DNA of 64,000 bases from Entamoeba invadens IP1 (GCF_000330505.1 NW_004440189.1:319125-383124); one strand, 5' to 3'; positions 44,810-55,463 are shown, counted from the stretch's first letter. Translations and numbers: made by a program. The notes: generated by a model from the letters alone, not told the origin.

Positions 44810-45478
44810 ATGATTGTTATTGTCGTGTTATTTGCATGTTTTTTAGTGTGTTTTGGGGTGTCATTAATTTACAGGAGTGGGATCATACTGTTCTTTTATA
44901 AGACTTTGATTGTGGGGGTGAAGTCTGGGTCAACGTTCGACGTTAATTTCACACTCAACTTGTCGACCATTTGCTTTGTGATATTATTAGGGATTGCTGT
45001 GTTGGCTTACTGCTTTGTTGTAATGCTTGTGTTCCTCTTTAATAATAGAGGAGTTACGTTATTGGGTATCATCCTTTCATTACTCATCTTTTTGTTTGGC
45101 ATCACAGTGGGGACGTTTGTTGTTGCGATGTTGGTGGACTCTGGAGACTCGCTACAAGGGATGTTTCAATATCGCGAGGACGAGGATGAAAACGACTTGA
45201 AGACACAAATTGAGTTCGAATTTGCGTGTTGCGGATTCGATAATGAAACAACACAACAACAAGGCGAATTTTATTGTAAATGGAAATCAGATGCAAAGAC
45301 AGTCTGGTGTAAAGACTCGGTGTACAAACCATTTATGCAGTCATTGGGGATGTTGCTTATGCCAATTGTCTTTACTTTAATTGCGGCGGCTGTTGGATTT
45401 GTTGTGCTTATTTTCTTGTTCAGACACCAGAAATTGGAGTTTAAAAACGACGAGTGGGGTGACGAGTTTTATGGATAA
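44810..45478 (+). CDS. Tetraspanin
   Basis: 222 residues with four membrane helices, a small first loop and a larger second loop between helices 3 and 4. That loop holds the hallmark CCG motif (FACCGF) plus further cysteines (YCKWK, VWCKD), which form the disulfide-bonded large extracellular loop. Short cytosolic ends are present. Tetraspanins organise membrane microdomains, adhesion and signalling at the cell surface; Entamoeba genomes encode a family of them. It is transcribed in the same direction as the MADS-box gene, 34 bases downstream. Confidence 0.9.
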   Translation: MIVIVVLFACFLVCFGVSLIYRSGIILFFYKTLIVGVKSGSTFDVNFTLNLSTICFVILLGIAVLAYCFVVMLVFLFNNRGVTLLGIILSLLIFLFGITVGTFVVAMLVDSGDSLQGMFQYREDEDENDLKTQIEFEFACCGFDNETTQQQGEFYCKWKSDAKTVWCKDSVYKPFMQSLGMLLMPIVFTLIAAAVGFVVLIFLFRHQKLEFKNDEWGDEFYG

Positions 45479-46600
45479 TTGAGTTTGTTGTTTTAAAACT
45501 TGTTTACTCTGTGTGATTATAACGGAATTTAATAGTTTCATTTTGAATATTCAAAGTGGATTTTGAGATATTTAAAGATCGATATGAATTCCGATATATT
45601 TTTGAAATAAATTATTTAAAAAATGGTGTTTTCAACTAGAAAACTTTGAAATGGGAATGAAGAGTTGTTTATTTCTGTTTTATTTCTAAATAATAACAAT
45701 TATCATCTTCAAAGAATATTATCAGCAAAAAAGATCAAACATATTCAATTACAGATCGAGTATTTATTGGGTGCCATAATTATTTTAAGAAATAAAATGA
45801 GTTTGGCACCCATTTTCATATCAATTATTATCAAGAAAAAAACAAATAAAAAACAAAAAATTAAAACCCGAATTTTTACACCAATCAATCCTCAAATTTC
45901 TGACACTCAATAAAAACTCTATCTGTAAGAAGGTTTCAATGAGAAATAATAACACCCAACATTTTGTTTTTTTATTATTATTATAACAAATAAATTGATA
46001 TTTTTGTTGAATAATTGTGTAAAGGTAAATGAATTGGTGATTTTATCCTAAAAGTATTGTATTAAATTGTTTTATTAAAATTATATTATATTCAAACTAT
46101 ATTTATTGACACTTTTTATTTCAAATGAACTTTTATAACATCTTTTTTTTGTATTTTTAAAAATACTTTTCAATTGTGAATTAAATTTTGCTTTCTTACA
46201 AACTATAAAACTTACTATTTTCATTGTTATATTATATAGTTAGTCTATAATTCTTGTAATTACACATATAGTTACTGATTTAGAAATACTACAAAATTAT
46301 TAAAAAACTTTAAAAAAAATCCTTTTGAGCCAAAACAATTTTTTGCTTCTTGAGAACAATTATTTCTACCACTTTGTCGCAAATGCACTACATTTCTTTT
46401 TCCCAACTTTCCCATTGTTTGCAGAGAACTCGGCCAATTTAAAATAGAATTCTTTATGCTATTTGAAACGAATAAAAAACGAGCAAACAACGCCTTTTTT
46501 CTTTTTTCCTATGCAGATGTGAATAAAAATTAGTAAAACAATAGTACTAGGCAAAACACAAGAATCACAAGAATAAAAATCAGACACTATCATTTCAAAG
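45479..46600. other. AT-rich intergenic region of about 1.1 kb
   Basis: No gene is supported. It includes a GC-rich 9-bp inverted repeat, tgggtgcca (45768-45776) and tggcaccca (45804-45812), with a 27-nt A/T loop. The rest is A/T spacer. Confidence 0.45.
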
Positions 46601-47215
46601 ATGACAACACAATACGCTTACGACGTGCCACTTTTGCGTGGATTTCTGACAAGACAGGAAACAAGCGGGACAAAAGGGTGGAACAAAAAGTGGTTCCAGA
46701 ACAGCTATGCCACGCCCACTGTACTCGACTGTTATTCCAATGAAAAAGCGACAAAGCCTTCTTCTTCCATTGACTTCAAAGAAGTCACTGATCTTAAGGT
46801 AGTTCGTACAAAGTCGGAAGATTCCGATAAAAAGCGATATGGGTTCCAATTCAAGTATGGCAAACACACCCAAAAGCTTCTAGCTGAAGGTGAAGAGGAA
46901 GGGCAATATTGGAGAGAGGGTTTCTCTGCTCTTATCAAATTAGCGCAAGGCAAAGCTCCCGAGAAAAAAGTAAAAGCAAAAGCCAAGGACAATAAAACTG
47001 ATGAAGATGGGTTATATGAGGGAGAGTACTTTGTGCAATCCGTTATTGACTTCCGTAGCAGTGATCCTGGCGTGTTAAGCTTTAGAAAATCCGAGTACAT
47101 GATTCTCCTTGGAACAAGTTCGAGTGGATGGTCACCTGTTGAATTTGGTGGAAAGCGTGGGTGGGTACCAACAGAGTTCATCGCTCGTGTCGACCAAACC
47201 AAAAATGTTAATTGA
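46601..47215 (+). CDS. PH-SH3 domain adaptor protein
   Basis: 204 residues. A PH domain (about 8-122) opens with LLRGFLTRQ...GWNKKWF and ends with a helix carrying the invariant Trp (QYWREGFSALIKLA). A basic linker (KKVKAKAKDNK) leads to an SH3 domain (about 145-198) with the ALYDY-like SVIDFRSSD, LSFRKSEYMILL, the GW pair and the RGWVPTEFI strand. Such adaptors link phosphoinositide membranes to proline-rich partners, often in cortical actin or endocytosis. No signal peptide or membrane helix is seen. It converges with the RhoGAP gene, whose stop is 14 bases away. Confidence 0.85.
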   Translation: MTTQYAYDVPLLRGFLTRQETSGTKGWNKKWFQNSYATPTVLDCYSNEKATKPSSSIDFKEVTDLKVVRTKSEDSDKKRYGFQFKYGKHTQKLLAEGEEEGQYWREGFSALIKLAQGKAPEKKVKAKAKDNKTDEDGLYEGEYFVQSVIDFRSSDPGVLSFRKSEYMILLGTSSSGWSPVEFGGKRGWVPTEFIARVDQTKNVN

Positions 47216-47229
47216 CTCATTAAATTACA

Positions 47230-48806
47230 TTACACATTCGGCCCAAATATCGCGTCGTAGTTTTGGATCGCGAAACTGTAAATGAATGGATACCCCCTCA
47301 ACGATGGTTGTATACACGTCACACAGTTTTCCACAGTCATCTTCGTCTGTTCTTTGTTGTCCGAGACGGTTTTTAAAAGCCCAAGAACTTCATTCAAAAA
47401 CAAGAGACTCATCTCTGGCATCAACACAAAGATTGCTACAAACTCTTTCAACAGTCTTTCGGAAGTCATTGTTTGTTTTGCTGTGTGTTACTTTCTTCTT
47501 GATCAATGTGACACATAATATAAGAGTAGATCATAATAATAGATTGAAAGGAGAACAAACCATTCCAGACTTGTAACAACTTGTCATTGATATCTGCGGG
47601 GATCACCGGAGTCGGCATTACTTTGATGTAATATTTCAGTGCACCAACAACAGAGAAGACATCAAACTGAGAGAGCATTTCGTTGTCTAGAACTTTGTTG
47701 TCGAGCATGTCTGCTATTGTCTCTATCTTCTCTTTACTCCCATTAACTCTGAATATGCCCTCCACGTTAAGACACCGGTTTTTGATGTAATTGATGAGAG
47801 TTAATACATTCTCTGGGAGTGCAAGGTGATGTGTTGCAATTTGTTCCAACGAGACTCCAACTATTTTGGTGTTTTTGTTTCGCTCTTTCTTTGAAAAGCG
47901 GAGTGACAGTATTTTTTGAGTTCGTGGGGAGACGAGTGGCGACGACCCTTTTAATTTTGGTGAGGAGCATTGAGGTATAATTTGCAGAGAAGGTTGCTTG
48001 AAGAGTTTTGGGACATTTGGTCCCGTCTTTCTCCTTGGTGTTGTTGCAAACTGAGAGACCTCTGCGCGAATGAATCGTCTGAGTAAAGTGACATACCACG
48101 GCTGCACTTTTTTCAGTAATTTACTCCACGACTCGAACGTCTCTTGTTCTGAAAATTGGATTGTATACGTGGAGTTTATTGAAAGGGTTAATGGCTGCTT
48201 TTGGACAACTACTGGGGATGATAAGTAAATGATACAGTCGATTTGTTTGTTAACCTTTGCGAGCATCAAAAAATTGGCGTCGAGCTTCATCAGCCTCTTC
48301 TTCATCTCGGAATCATTCTGAGAGAACAATACCATGTCGCCGTTGTCTATGCGAGGTGGTATCGAGTATATTGAGGTGTACAACGTGGTTAATTCCCGTT
48401 GAGAATAAGCAACAAAGTACTGTTGGAAAATTTTGATTTGTGCATTTAAGTACTTTGAGTAGTCAATTTGATTGGTATACTTCTTTGTGAAATCAACAAC
48501 TATTGTTTCATCCTTTTTTGGTGTTCTTGGCGTTCGTGGGACTTGTGGTTGAGACTTTGGAAATAAAATGTTGTTTCGTTGGAGCATTAAAAGGTGTGCT
48601 TTAGTGTATGAGAAGACTGGTTTCGTTGATGAGACAACTGCAATGTTAGCAGAACAGTCGGTTAGTAAATGTGTGATGAAGCGGTCGGTTTTAGTCATTC
48701 TTGAGTCCGAAGAGTCAATGTATAACACATTAAGTGTCAAGTCTGTAGGCGCTCGTCTTGTTATTGGTGCGCGAGAACGTCGTGGGGTTAACAGGATGCT
48801 GTCCAT
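47230..48806 (-). CDS. RhoGAP-domain protein, two exons
   Basis: Exons 48806-47561 and 47480-47230 on the minus strand give 498 residues. The 80-nt intron (GTTTGT...CAG) joins LLQVWN to AKQTMTSERLLKEF inside the GAP domain. The RhoGAP domain (from about residue 330) is intact: VSLEQIA, then GIFRVNGS with the catalytic arginine, ALKYYIKVMPTPVIP, and a late helix carrying NCVTCIQPSL in the place of the usual NLA.vF.P. The N-terminal 300 residues are Ser/Thr/Pro rich with a possible PH-like region. It should inactivate Rho/Rac GTPases controlling actin. The start at 48806 is chosen because an initiator-like aaattcagttttt lies just upstream of it and downstream of the alternative in-frame ATG at 48854. 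Confidence 0.88.
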
Positions 48807-49244
48807 ATAAAAACTGAATTTGTAGAGTACTTTTTTATTTAATACTTTGTTCAATGCATTTTGTATAAAACAAAAAAGACATTTTGGGGTTGTTTATACT
48901 TTGCAACAAAATTGTTTTGTTGACGTTTTCAAAAAATTCACTTAACTACTAATTATCATTAATTATAGTATATTTCAATTATTCAAATATACTAATATTT
49001 TATTTAAAAATATTATATTTAAATAATAAAATGTCAAAGGATTCAAAATACCATAACAAATAGATTATTTATTATTATTATATTAAACACTTTTTGTATT
49101 TAGTAATTATAATAAATAATACTATTCTCTAATAAAAATAATAATATAACAAAATTCAATCCACCAATGAAAAATGTTATTAAAGAACTACAAAAAACTT
49201 GAAAGAAAAAAACAAAAGAACTGATAAAAATCATAATTTACAAC
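48807..49244. promoter_or_regulatory. Divergent AT-rich region between RhoGAP and secreted protein genes
   Basis: Promoter-containing spacer. A GAAC element (aagaactgataaaaatc, near 49218) lies about 25 bases before the ATG at 49245. No other feature is seen. Confidence 0.45.
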
Positions 49245-50039
49245 ATGAACGCAATTTTGTTATTGGCTTTTGTTTTAACGAGTTCGGCGGTCAAAATAAC
49301 AGTGACGAAAACCTCTGAGATAATACCAACAAATTCGACGATAGGAGAGAAGTGTGTCGGTGACATTCCACAAACTGAGATCAAACGGATTCAAAAGCGT
49401 GTGTCTGCTCTCGAAGCCCGTGTCGAGCAATTCAAAAAAATCACTACAGAGATTTCTGTGCGCATTGAGGACTTGTCGAAAGAAGAGAATAAGACGTTAA
49501 GCGCAACAGACAGAAACAACTTGGTCGAGGCCAAACTCAGACTGTACAAATACCAAATTGTCACTGTGAAACGCGTTATCAAGTTAATCACTTTGATTAA
49601 GAAAACTCTCAACATCCTTCCCGAACCCATGAACACAAAACTCATCGAGAACATGCGCATCGAGAAGCGGATCAAAAACTTGAAGCGCGTCATTTTGGTC
49701 TTACGTGACAGACTTAGAAACGACAAGGAGGTTCTTAAATACATAACTAGACAGGAAGTTAGGGGCACTTACAAAGGTACACCCGTCAAAAAGAGTGTAA
49801 TGATTAACGAAATTTTCCCCAAGAAGAATATTAAGTACTTTGGAGGGAGTGAAGAGACGGAGAAGAAGGTGGTCGACTTAGTTGTCAAAGAGTTGAAAAG
49901 GTGCAAAAAGGCCACGAAAGCGCAAAAGGCCAAAAAGCAGATGTTTGGTGGGAAGAAAGAGACGGAGAAGATTATTGTCGACTTAGTCGTTAAGCAACTG
50001 AGCAACTGCAAACAGTTCAACAAGAGATTTGGGAAGTAA
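49245..50039 (+). CDS. Secreted coiled-coil protein with C-terminal repeat
   Basis: 264 residues, very basic. It has an N-terminal signal peptide (MNAILLLAFVLTSSAV), then a Thr/Ser stretch and one early Cys. A long heptad-rich region follows (IKRIQKRVSALEARVEQFKKI and onward, about 45-165). The end carries two copies of a 35-residue repeat starting at residues 199 and 234: FGG..ETEK..VDLVVK.L..CK, each with one cysteine. No known family is recognised. A secreted, possibly disulfide-linked structural protein (for example of the cyst wall or vesicle lumen) is possible but unproven. Confidence 0.75.
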   Translation: MNAILLLAFVLTSSAVKITVTKTSEIIPTNSTIGEKCVGDIPQTEIKRIQKRVSALEARVEQFKKITTEISVRIEDLSKEENKTLSATDRNNLVEAKLRLYKYQIVTVKRVIKLITLIKKTLNILPEPMNTKLIENMRIEKRIKNLKRVILVLRDRLRNDKEVLKYITRQEVRGTYKGTPVKKSVMINEIFPKKNIKYFGGSEETEKKVVDLVVKELKRCKKATKAQKAKKQMFGGKKETEKIIVDLVVKQLSNCKQFNKRFGK

Positions 50040-50087
50040 GTCTTTTGTTTTTGGTTATTAGTTTAACTAGTAAGTGGTACAAAACAA

Positions 50088-52498
50088 TCACTTTTTAGGC
50101 GCACAATACGATATGTTCATTAACCCTTGTGGCTTTGTCTTCTTGATATACTGAACTATATTATACAAGTCATATGTCAGTGTATCTAACACATCGACAC
50201 GTGGTTTTAATAAGATACTTTTGAGACTTGGATCAAAAGAAAACAAAGAGAGGATCTTGGAGAGGGTAACACTCAGTCTAACTTCTCCAACGACTTTAAT
50301 CTTCTCTGGCCTCGATGAAAAGTCCGAAAAGAAGTCATTTTTCAACTTAATAATGTTATTGTCACAGATCCACTTGTCTTGCATTCGGACTTTGTATTTG
50401 TCATACAAAAAGATTTTGTTGTACCTCAAAACATCAAACTTGAGTTGTTCGTCGAGAGGATCACTGCTGTATAACATGAAAAGACTTTTCACATCAGGCC
50501 AATAGTCACGCACTATTTCAACACAACAGTCTTTGTCCTGAGACGTTTTTAACTTCTCGAGACAGACATCTAAGACATAATTGAATTTCCACATCTCATC
50601 CATATCCCTCAAAAAACTGAACGCTATGTCCCGACGCTCCATTTTGATATCAACACCTTCTTTCACAAATACCACACTCGAAGTGCCCAATAAGAATGAA
50701 TACACTTTGTACTTCGTCCCACTCAAAAACATTGTATAAGGCAGATTCACATAATGATTCATCACAGAGACTAAGAAGTCATTCACCATCATGTCTTCCG
50801 AATCAAACCGAACTATTACGACATCGCCAGACCCATCGGTGATCTTCTTGTAAACTTCGTTGTGCTCGTAAGTCTCTCCGGAGTACGTCCTCACCCTGAA
50901 CGGAGTCAATTTGGTTTGAAACGGTGTCACAACAACTTCGTACAATCGCTTCTTCAAGTCAACTGAATTGTTTTTCTTCTTCGGAAGGATTTTGTTAATG
51001 TCGAAAATCCTGTGATACTTGTTCTTCTCAGCGCTGTCAATCAACAACTTCATTTCGATAACGTAGTCGGTATAATTAAAACTTGAAAGTCGTTCAATGA
51101 ACTGTTGTGTGATTTGTGACGGAGTCACTAAGTTCTCCGAAATGATTTTTTGGATCATCCATTCCCACCCAAACTCGAGCATTTGTGGTGTTTTCAGGGG
51201 GCCAAATTCAAACAGCTCTCCAAAGTGTGATGAATTGTTCACCTTAAGATCTGCAAAAGATATGTTACAATTGGTTGCCATCTCATGTAACAAATCGCTT
51301 GCTTCTAAGTTCACTGTCATTCTGAGTGTCTGAATACGTCCAGACATGTATGTCTCGAATATGGGTTGAACGGAGTGTTGGAAATAATTTTCAATTCTCA
51401 TTTGGGTCATGGAAAGGTGTGCATAGGACTCGTCTTTCTAAAGAAAGGTATATACCCCTTGAAGCACAATAAACGTCATGTACTTCTCTTCTCGAAANNN
51501 NNNNNNNNNNNNNNNNNNNNNNNNNNNNNNNNNNNNNNNNNNNNNNNNNNNNNNNNNNNNNNNNNNNNNNNNNNNNNNNNNNNNNNNNNNNNNNNNNAGT
51601 AAAGTACAACACAAGTTCTGGTTGGTTTTGCATCTTTCCTATTAAATTTCCAAATGGTCGAATGGTGTCGAGGGGGAGGTCAAGTTTGTCGCAATTAACA
51701 TCTTTAAAACTCTGAAAGACACGTGTGCTTTCCCATTGCCCAAAACTCACAGAATAGACTGTAAACTTGTACATGAAAAACATTTTTTGATAAGGGAGAA
51801 GTGGATCTTCAAATAGCTTTTCTATTCGAATGTAATTAATACCTCGCAGTTTCTTAGTTTGGATGCTATGAATTATTTCTATACGAATTTCTATATATAG
51901 AGTCACTTGAATGAACAAACATAGATAACAATCGTTCCCGTTTTTTAATAATAAGATCTGCCTTCTCTTGCTTTTCTTTCTCAATTTTTTTCTCTTCATT
52001 TTCTTTGTCTTCGATTTCCTTTTGCTTTTCTAATGCTTCTTTTTTCGCTTTCTCTTCCTTTTGTGCGACTTCAGCTGCTTTTTGTTCTTCAACTTTGTGC
52101 TGTTCAAGTCGCGCCTTTTCTTCTTTTAAGTTCTTCTGAACTAGTTCTTCTTCCAGTAATTTTTGTTTCTCTTGTTGTTGTTTGGCCTCTTTGAGTCGTT
52201 GGTCAACCAACTCTTCTAAATTGGGGAAGAGTTCTTTGACGTAACTTTCATTGAAAACCAATTTCATAGTAACTTCAGAACGCGATTTAAGAGGCTTTCC
52301 GTTCTCTACCTTTTCGTCACCTGACATTAACTGGATGTCTACCTTTTTTTCCCTTTTAAGTCCATTGATTTTTTTCCAGTCGACGTCGTATGACTTTTGA
52401 AATTGATTACTGAAGACTTGTCGTTGTTTGGTGAGTGTATAATCTGGTGGGTAGAATCTGTTGTGTTGGCACTCGACAAGTAAATTAGTGATGGACAT
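50088..52498 (-). CDS. Coiled-coil protein of unknown function, three exons, interrupted by a sequence gap
   Basis: Exons 52498-51921, 51865-51475 and 51437-50088 on the minus strand; exon 2 spans 100 N (51498-51597), so its true length is unknown. Intron 1 (55 nt) is GTTTGT...TAG. Intron 2 (37 nt) begins GTTTAT, removes an in-frame TAG and is less certain. The N-terminal third (about 85-190) is an extremely charged Glu/Lys/Gln coiled coil (LEEELVQKNLKEEKARLEQ). The C-terminal 440 residues are globular and unrecognised, with aromatic-rich segments such as MLEFGWEWMIQKII. No signal or membrane helix is seen. It faces the secreted-protein gene, 48 bases away. Confidence 0.65.
51498..51597. other. 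Assembly gap of 100 N
   Basis: Exactly 100 unknown bases, the conventional placeholder for a scaffold gap of undetermined size. It falls inside exon 2 of the coiled-coil gene. Confidence 0.98.
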
Positions 52499-52576
52499 CA
52501 ATTACTAGTTTCCAATACTCTGAATAATTCGGCAAATAATTAAAACCAAAAACTCGAAACCCTAAAAAGTGTTTTT

Positions 52577-53608
52577 ATGTTGAAGAGAGCCGAAAAGGAA
52601 ATTGACGGATATACCCCCGAGCATGAAGAAAAGAAGTACAAAGCGCCATGGTCCCGATGTTTGTTATTTGGTTCTCGTGGTATCAAGGCGAAGGAGCGAT
52701 ATATGATGGCGGATTTGTTTGGTTTACTCCCCCATGCCAAAAAAGAAGCCAAGTATGATGACCTCCGTAATTTAAAGAACATTGCCAGTATATGTAGTGA
52801 TCGAAACTGTGACACTTGTGTCTTTATAGAAGACCGCAACCCTGACTTGACCTATATTTGGATGACTTTAGCACCAAATGGACCATCTCTGAAGTTTTTT
52901 GTTGAGAGCAGTTTGTTTGATATTATCTATAGAATTCATCTATACCCATTATACTGATTGAAAGGTACTTTGATGACTGACTTGAAATTGTCTGGTAACT
53001 GCTTGAAAGGGTCTCGCCCAATTTTAAGTTTTGGGAATGAATTCACACAAACCAAAGAAGGACAAGTAATGAAAGAAGTGATGTCCAAAATCTTTAATGT
53101 CCAACAAGGGTATCCCAAGTCAAAACCCTTCATCGACCATGTCATGCAATTCTCTATTGTGGACGACAGAATTTGGATTAGAAACTATCAAATCGCAGAA
53201 CAAGAAGGAAAGGACAAGCTCTCGTTGGTAGAGATTGGGCCAAGATTGTGTTTGAGACTCATCAAAATATTAATGGGATGTTTCCAAGGAGCTACCGCAT
53301 ATGTCAACGAGTCCTTTGTTTCCCCAAAGACAATCAGAAGACTCGAAAGGAACGAAGAAGCACTTGCTGCAAAGAGAAAAGTCAGAGACGCGAAGGCTCT
53401 TATCGAGACCAAGAAAAACATTTCAAATCCAAAAGACATCCTAGACAATGTTTTCGACAATGCAGTTCAAATTGGCGAAGACAACGATGTTGAAAGTGAA
53501 GAAGTTGATGATGTGAATAAAATGGAAGAGGAGGATGCTGAAGTGAGTCAAGACGATGACAAGAAGATGGAAGAAGAAGAGAGTTCTAAAATGGAAGAAG
53601 ATGAGTAA
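52577..53608 (+). CDS. BRX1: Brx1, Brix-domain ribosome biogenesis factor, two exons
   Basis: Exons 52577-52910 and 52965-53608 give 325 residues. The 54-nt intron (GTTTGT...AAG) joins FVES to STLMTDLKLSGNCLKGSRP, a Brx1 signature; unspliced, the frame stops. The Brix domain (about 25-225) includes CLLFGSRGI, LMTDLFGLLPHAKKEAKYD-like text (read as MADLFGLLPHAKKEAK), PNGPSLKFFV, LSFGNEF and the C-terminal IWIRNYQI...LVEIGPRL. Brx1 acts in the nucleolus in early assembly of the 60S subunit. The last 60 residues are a very acidic tail (repeated MEEE/DD), a little longer than in yeast. The start lies 78 bases from the divergent coiled-coil gene. Confidence 0.94.
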
Positions 53609-53883
53609 TTATGATTGATCTACTTTAATAAAGTTAATGTCCTTTATTATATTTCAGATATCTATAAAGCATTAATAAATATATTAAACGACATTTAATA
53701 AAATATTTCATACAATAAATCAGTCTTAATTGTTACTAGATTTACTAAATCTATGTGTGATTTCACTTCTTCAATTAATTATTTCACTTTTGAAATGACG
53801 TGTTTCTTTCTTGGTATAATAAATATATAATAAATATATAATAAATATATAATAAATATAATAAACAAACGGGAAGTGGATTA
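53609..53883. repeat. AT spacer with an 11-bp tandem repeat
   Basis: Between the convergent Brx1 and BRCT genes. At about 53817-53866 the unit ataataaatat is repeated about four times in tandem. No gene is seen. Confidence 0.7.
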
Positions 53884-54708
53884 TTAGTCTCTCTTCCTTG
53901 ATGTTGCATCAATTTGCTCAACAGACATCAAATACTTTTGTGTGTCCATTTTTTTCCTATTGTTGATTGAGTCTTCAATCCATTTGTTGGTCACGATTGG
54001 AATTCCTTTCGTCGAGCAATTGAGTAAAGTGTCTTGTTCTATAATACCATTCGAACATACTATAATCGAAAGTAATGGAGAACTCTTTTCAACAAAAGTT
54101 GCTCCATTGCGTTGACATGTTTCTTTGAGTTTATCATTGAAATTCCCTAAGAGTAAAATATTTTCATTTTCAAAAATCAGTGTCACCTTTTTCTTTTGTG
54201 GAGGCAAAAACCCGAAGTTTGAGAGGTTTTGGACTGAGTGGAAATTTTTGACTAATTTGTTATCAAAGTCAAACTTTTTGTGTGGTTTAATCTCTTGAGT
54301 TTTGAGGGTTGCTTGTTTTTTCACTTCGTTGTCCATTGCTTCAATAACACTGTCGACATCAAAATCGTCTGAGCCGGTGCACTCTTCCATTTTCGTTTTG
54401 TTTGGAGTGATAGTATTTTGAATAGTATCTTCCTGTTGTTGTGTAGTTCCTGTTGGAAAAGATTTAGTTTGTGTCATTTGTGATTTTATAGGCGTTTTTG
54501 TGGAAGTGTGGGGTGTCACAGTTTTTATTTCAACTTTAGCTTTAAAATTGGTACAAAATAGAGAGGGCTTTTTCTTTGGTACTTCTACCTCCGCCCATCC
54601 GTCAACACTCGTTTTGACTTCGGGATTTTTTGTGGGGTGATTAACAGTCGTACTTCGTTTTGGAATCGCGACGTGTTGAAGAAAATTAGTTTTTGTTCGG
54701 GTTTCCAT
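53884..54708 (-). CDS. Protein with C-terminal BRCT-like domain
   Basis: 274 residues. The N-terminal 170 residues are low complexity, Thr/Lys/Gln rich and probably disordered. The last about 90 residues resemble a BRCT repeat: a strand NENILLLGNF, a helix then GATFVEKSSPLLSIIVCSN, a helix, and a final GIPIVTNKWIEDSI with the conserved Trp of helix 3. BRCT domains bind phosphopeptides in DNA repair and checkpoint proteins. A single C-terminal BRCT with a disordered N-terminus does not identify a specific orthologue. There is no nuclear signal beyond the basic C-terminus SRKRD. Confidence 0.68.
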   Translation of the reverse strand: METRTKTNFLQHVAIPKRSTTVNHPTKNPEVKTSVDGWAEVEVPKKKPSLFCTNFKAKVEIKTVTPHTSTKTPIKSQMTQTKSFPTGTTQQQEDTIQNTITPNKTKMEECTGSDDFDVDSVIEAMDNEVKKQATLKTQEIKPHKKFDFDNKLVKNFHSVQNLSNFGFLPPQKKKVTLIFENENILLLGNFNDKLKETCQRNGATFVEKSSPLLSIIVCSNGIIEQDTLLNCSTKGIPIVTNKWIEDSINNRKKMDTQKYLMSVEQIDATSRKRD

Positions 54709-54877
54709 TTAATTTGAGTTTTTGTAGTTTTTATATTTTGAAAAGGAAGAAATTTGTAATTTCTTTAATTAAAAATTATAATAAAAGTAGTTATTTATGG
54801 TAATACTACTTGTCTCTACGTTCTCAACATAAATTAAATTAAACCAACAAATAAACTATACTTGTCAAATCACAATA

Positions 54878-55188
54878 TTATATTTTTGGCGTATAATCCT
54901 GAAACAACAGAAGAAATTCCTCTACCATTCCTTGGGAATCAACCATTCCGCCCTCAATTTTTGGTTTTGCATAATAATCAAATCGAGGCTTTAAACCATC
55001 CAGCTGAACTTTGTATTTTTCGATGAACGTAGTGAGTTCTGTTTCGAGTTGTTTTTTGAGGTTATTTTTCTCCTATGGATCAATAACATTTGAATAACAC
55101 AAAATGAACAAACGTCGGAATGAGCAGTGAGAAGTACTGCGATATAATTGGAGATAACAACAGAGTACATGTCCTCAAGGTTCTCCAT
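54878..55188 (-). CDS. Small protein of unknown function, two exons (89 residues)
   Basis: Exons 55188-55114 and 55072-54878 on the minus strand; the 41-nt intron is GTTTGT...TAG. Joining gives MENLEDMYSVVISNYIAVLLTAHSD continuing into EKNNLKKQLETELTTFIEKYK, a helical, partly coiled-coil protein ending in FLLLFQDYTPKI. No family is recognised; the size and helices would suit a small subunit of a complex. The start is only 3 bases after the stop of the next upstream gene (55192-55463), in the same frame, so it may instead be the second half of that gene behind an in-frame TAG. No GAAC element precedes this ATG. Confidence 0.55.
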
Positions 55189-55191
55189 TGA

Positions 55192-55463
55192 CTATCCACG
55201 ACGCGAAGCAGCCGATTTTTTCGAAAGAGTCAGTTTGTTGAATGAAGGAGCACATCCCTCTTTGGAACAAGTTTTACCAAATGTGTGAAGTGAGTTGGCA
55301 AGTCGTTGGACCATCTCAAAATTCAGAGGTGCTTCTGTTGGCCATTTTCTTTTTTGAATGAAAAGACATGTGTTTGATACGCCCTCCCCTATAATAAAAA
55401 CGTGCTTCTGTCCGTCAGTCCACAGCTGAAAATTGTATCACAAACTTCGGGTACTACTTCCAT
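55192..55463 (-). CDS. Small protein of unknown function with a tiny intron
   Basis: A short first exon (55463-55446, MEVVPE) is followed by a GTTTGT donor; the open frame resumes at an acceptor either 20 nt later (exon 55425-55192, 83 residues) or 38 nt later (exon from 55407). Without splicing, the frame stops after 24 codons. The body reads KHVFIIGEGVSNTCLFIQKRKWPTEAP, a helix with MVQRLANSLHTF, two cysteines and a basic end (SKKSAASRRG). No family is recognised. The 38-nt intron is more in line with the shortest others here. An upstream palindrome (55634-55647) lies about 170 bases before the start. Confidence 0.5.

Noticed and set aside
45665..45913. 82-codon plus-strand ORF
   Set aside because: A low-complexity Lys/Ile-rich read of A/T spacer DNA without promoter elements.
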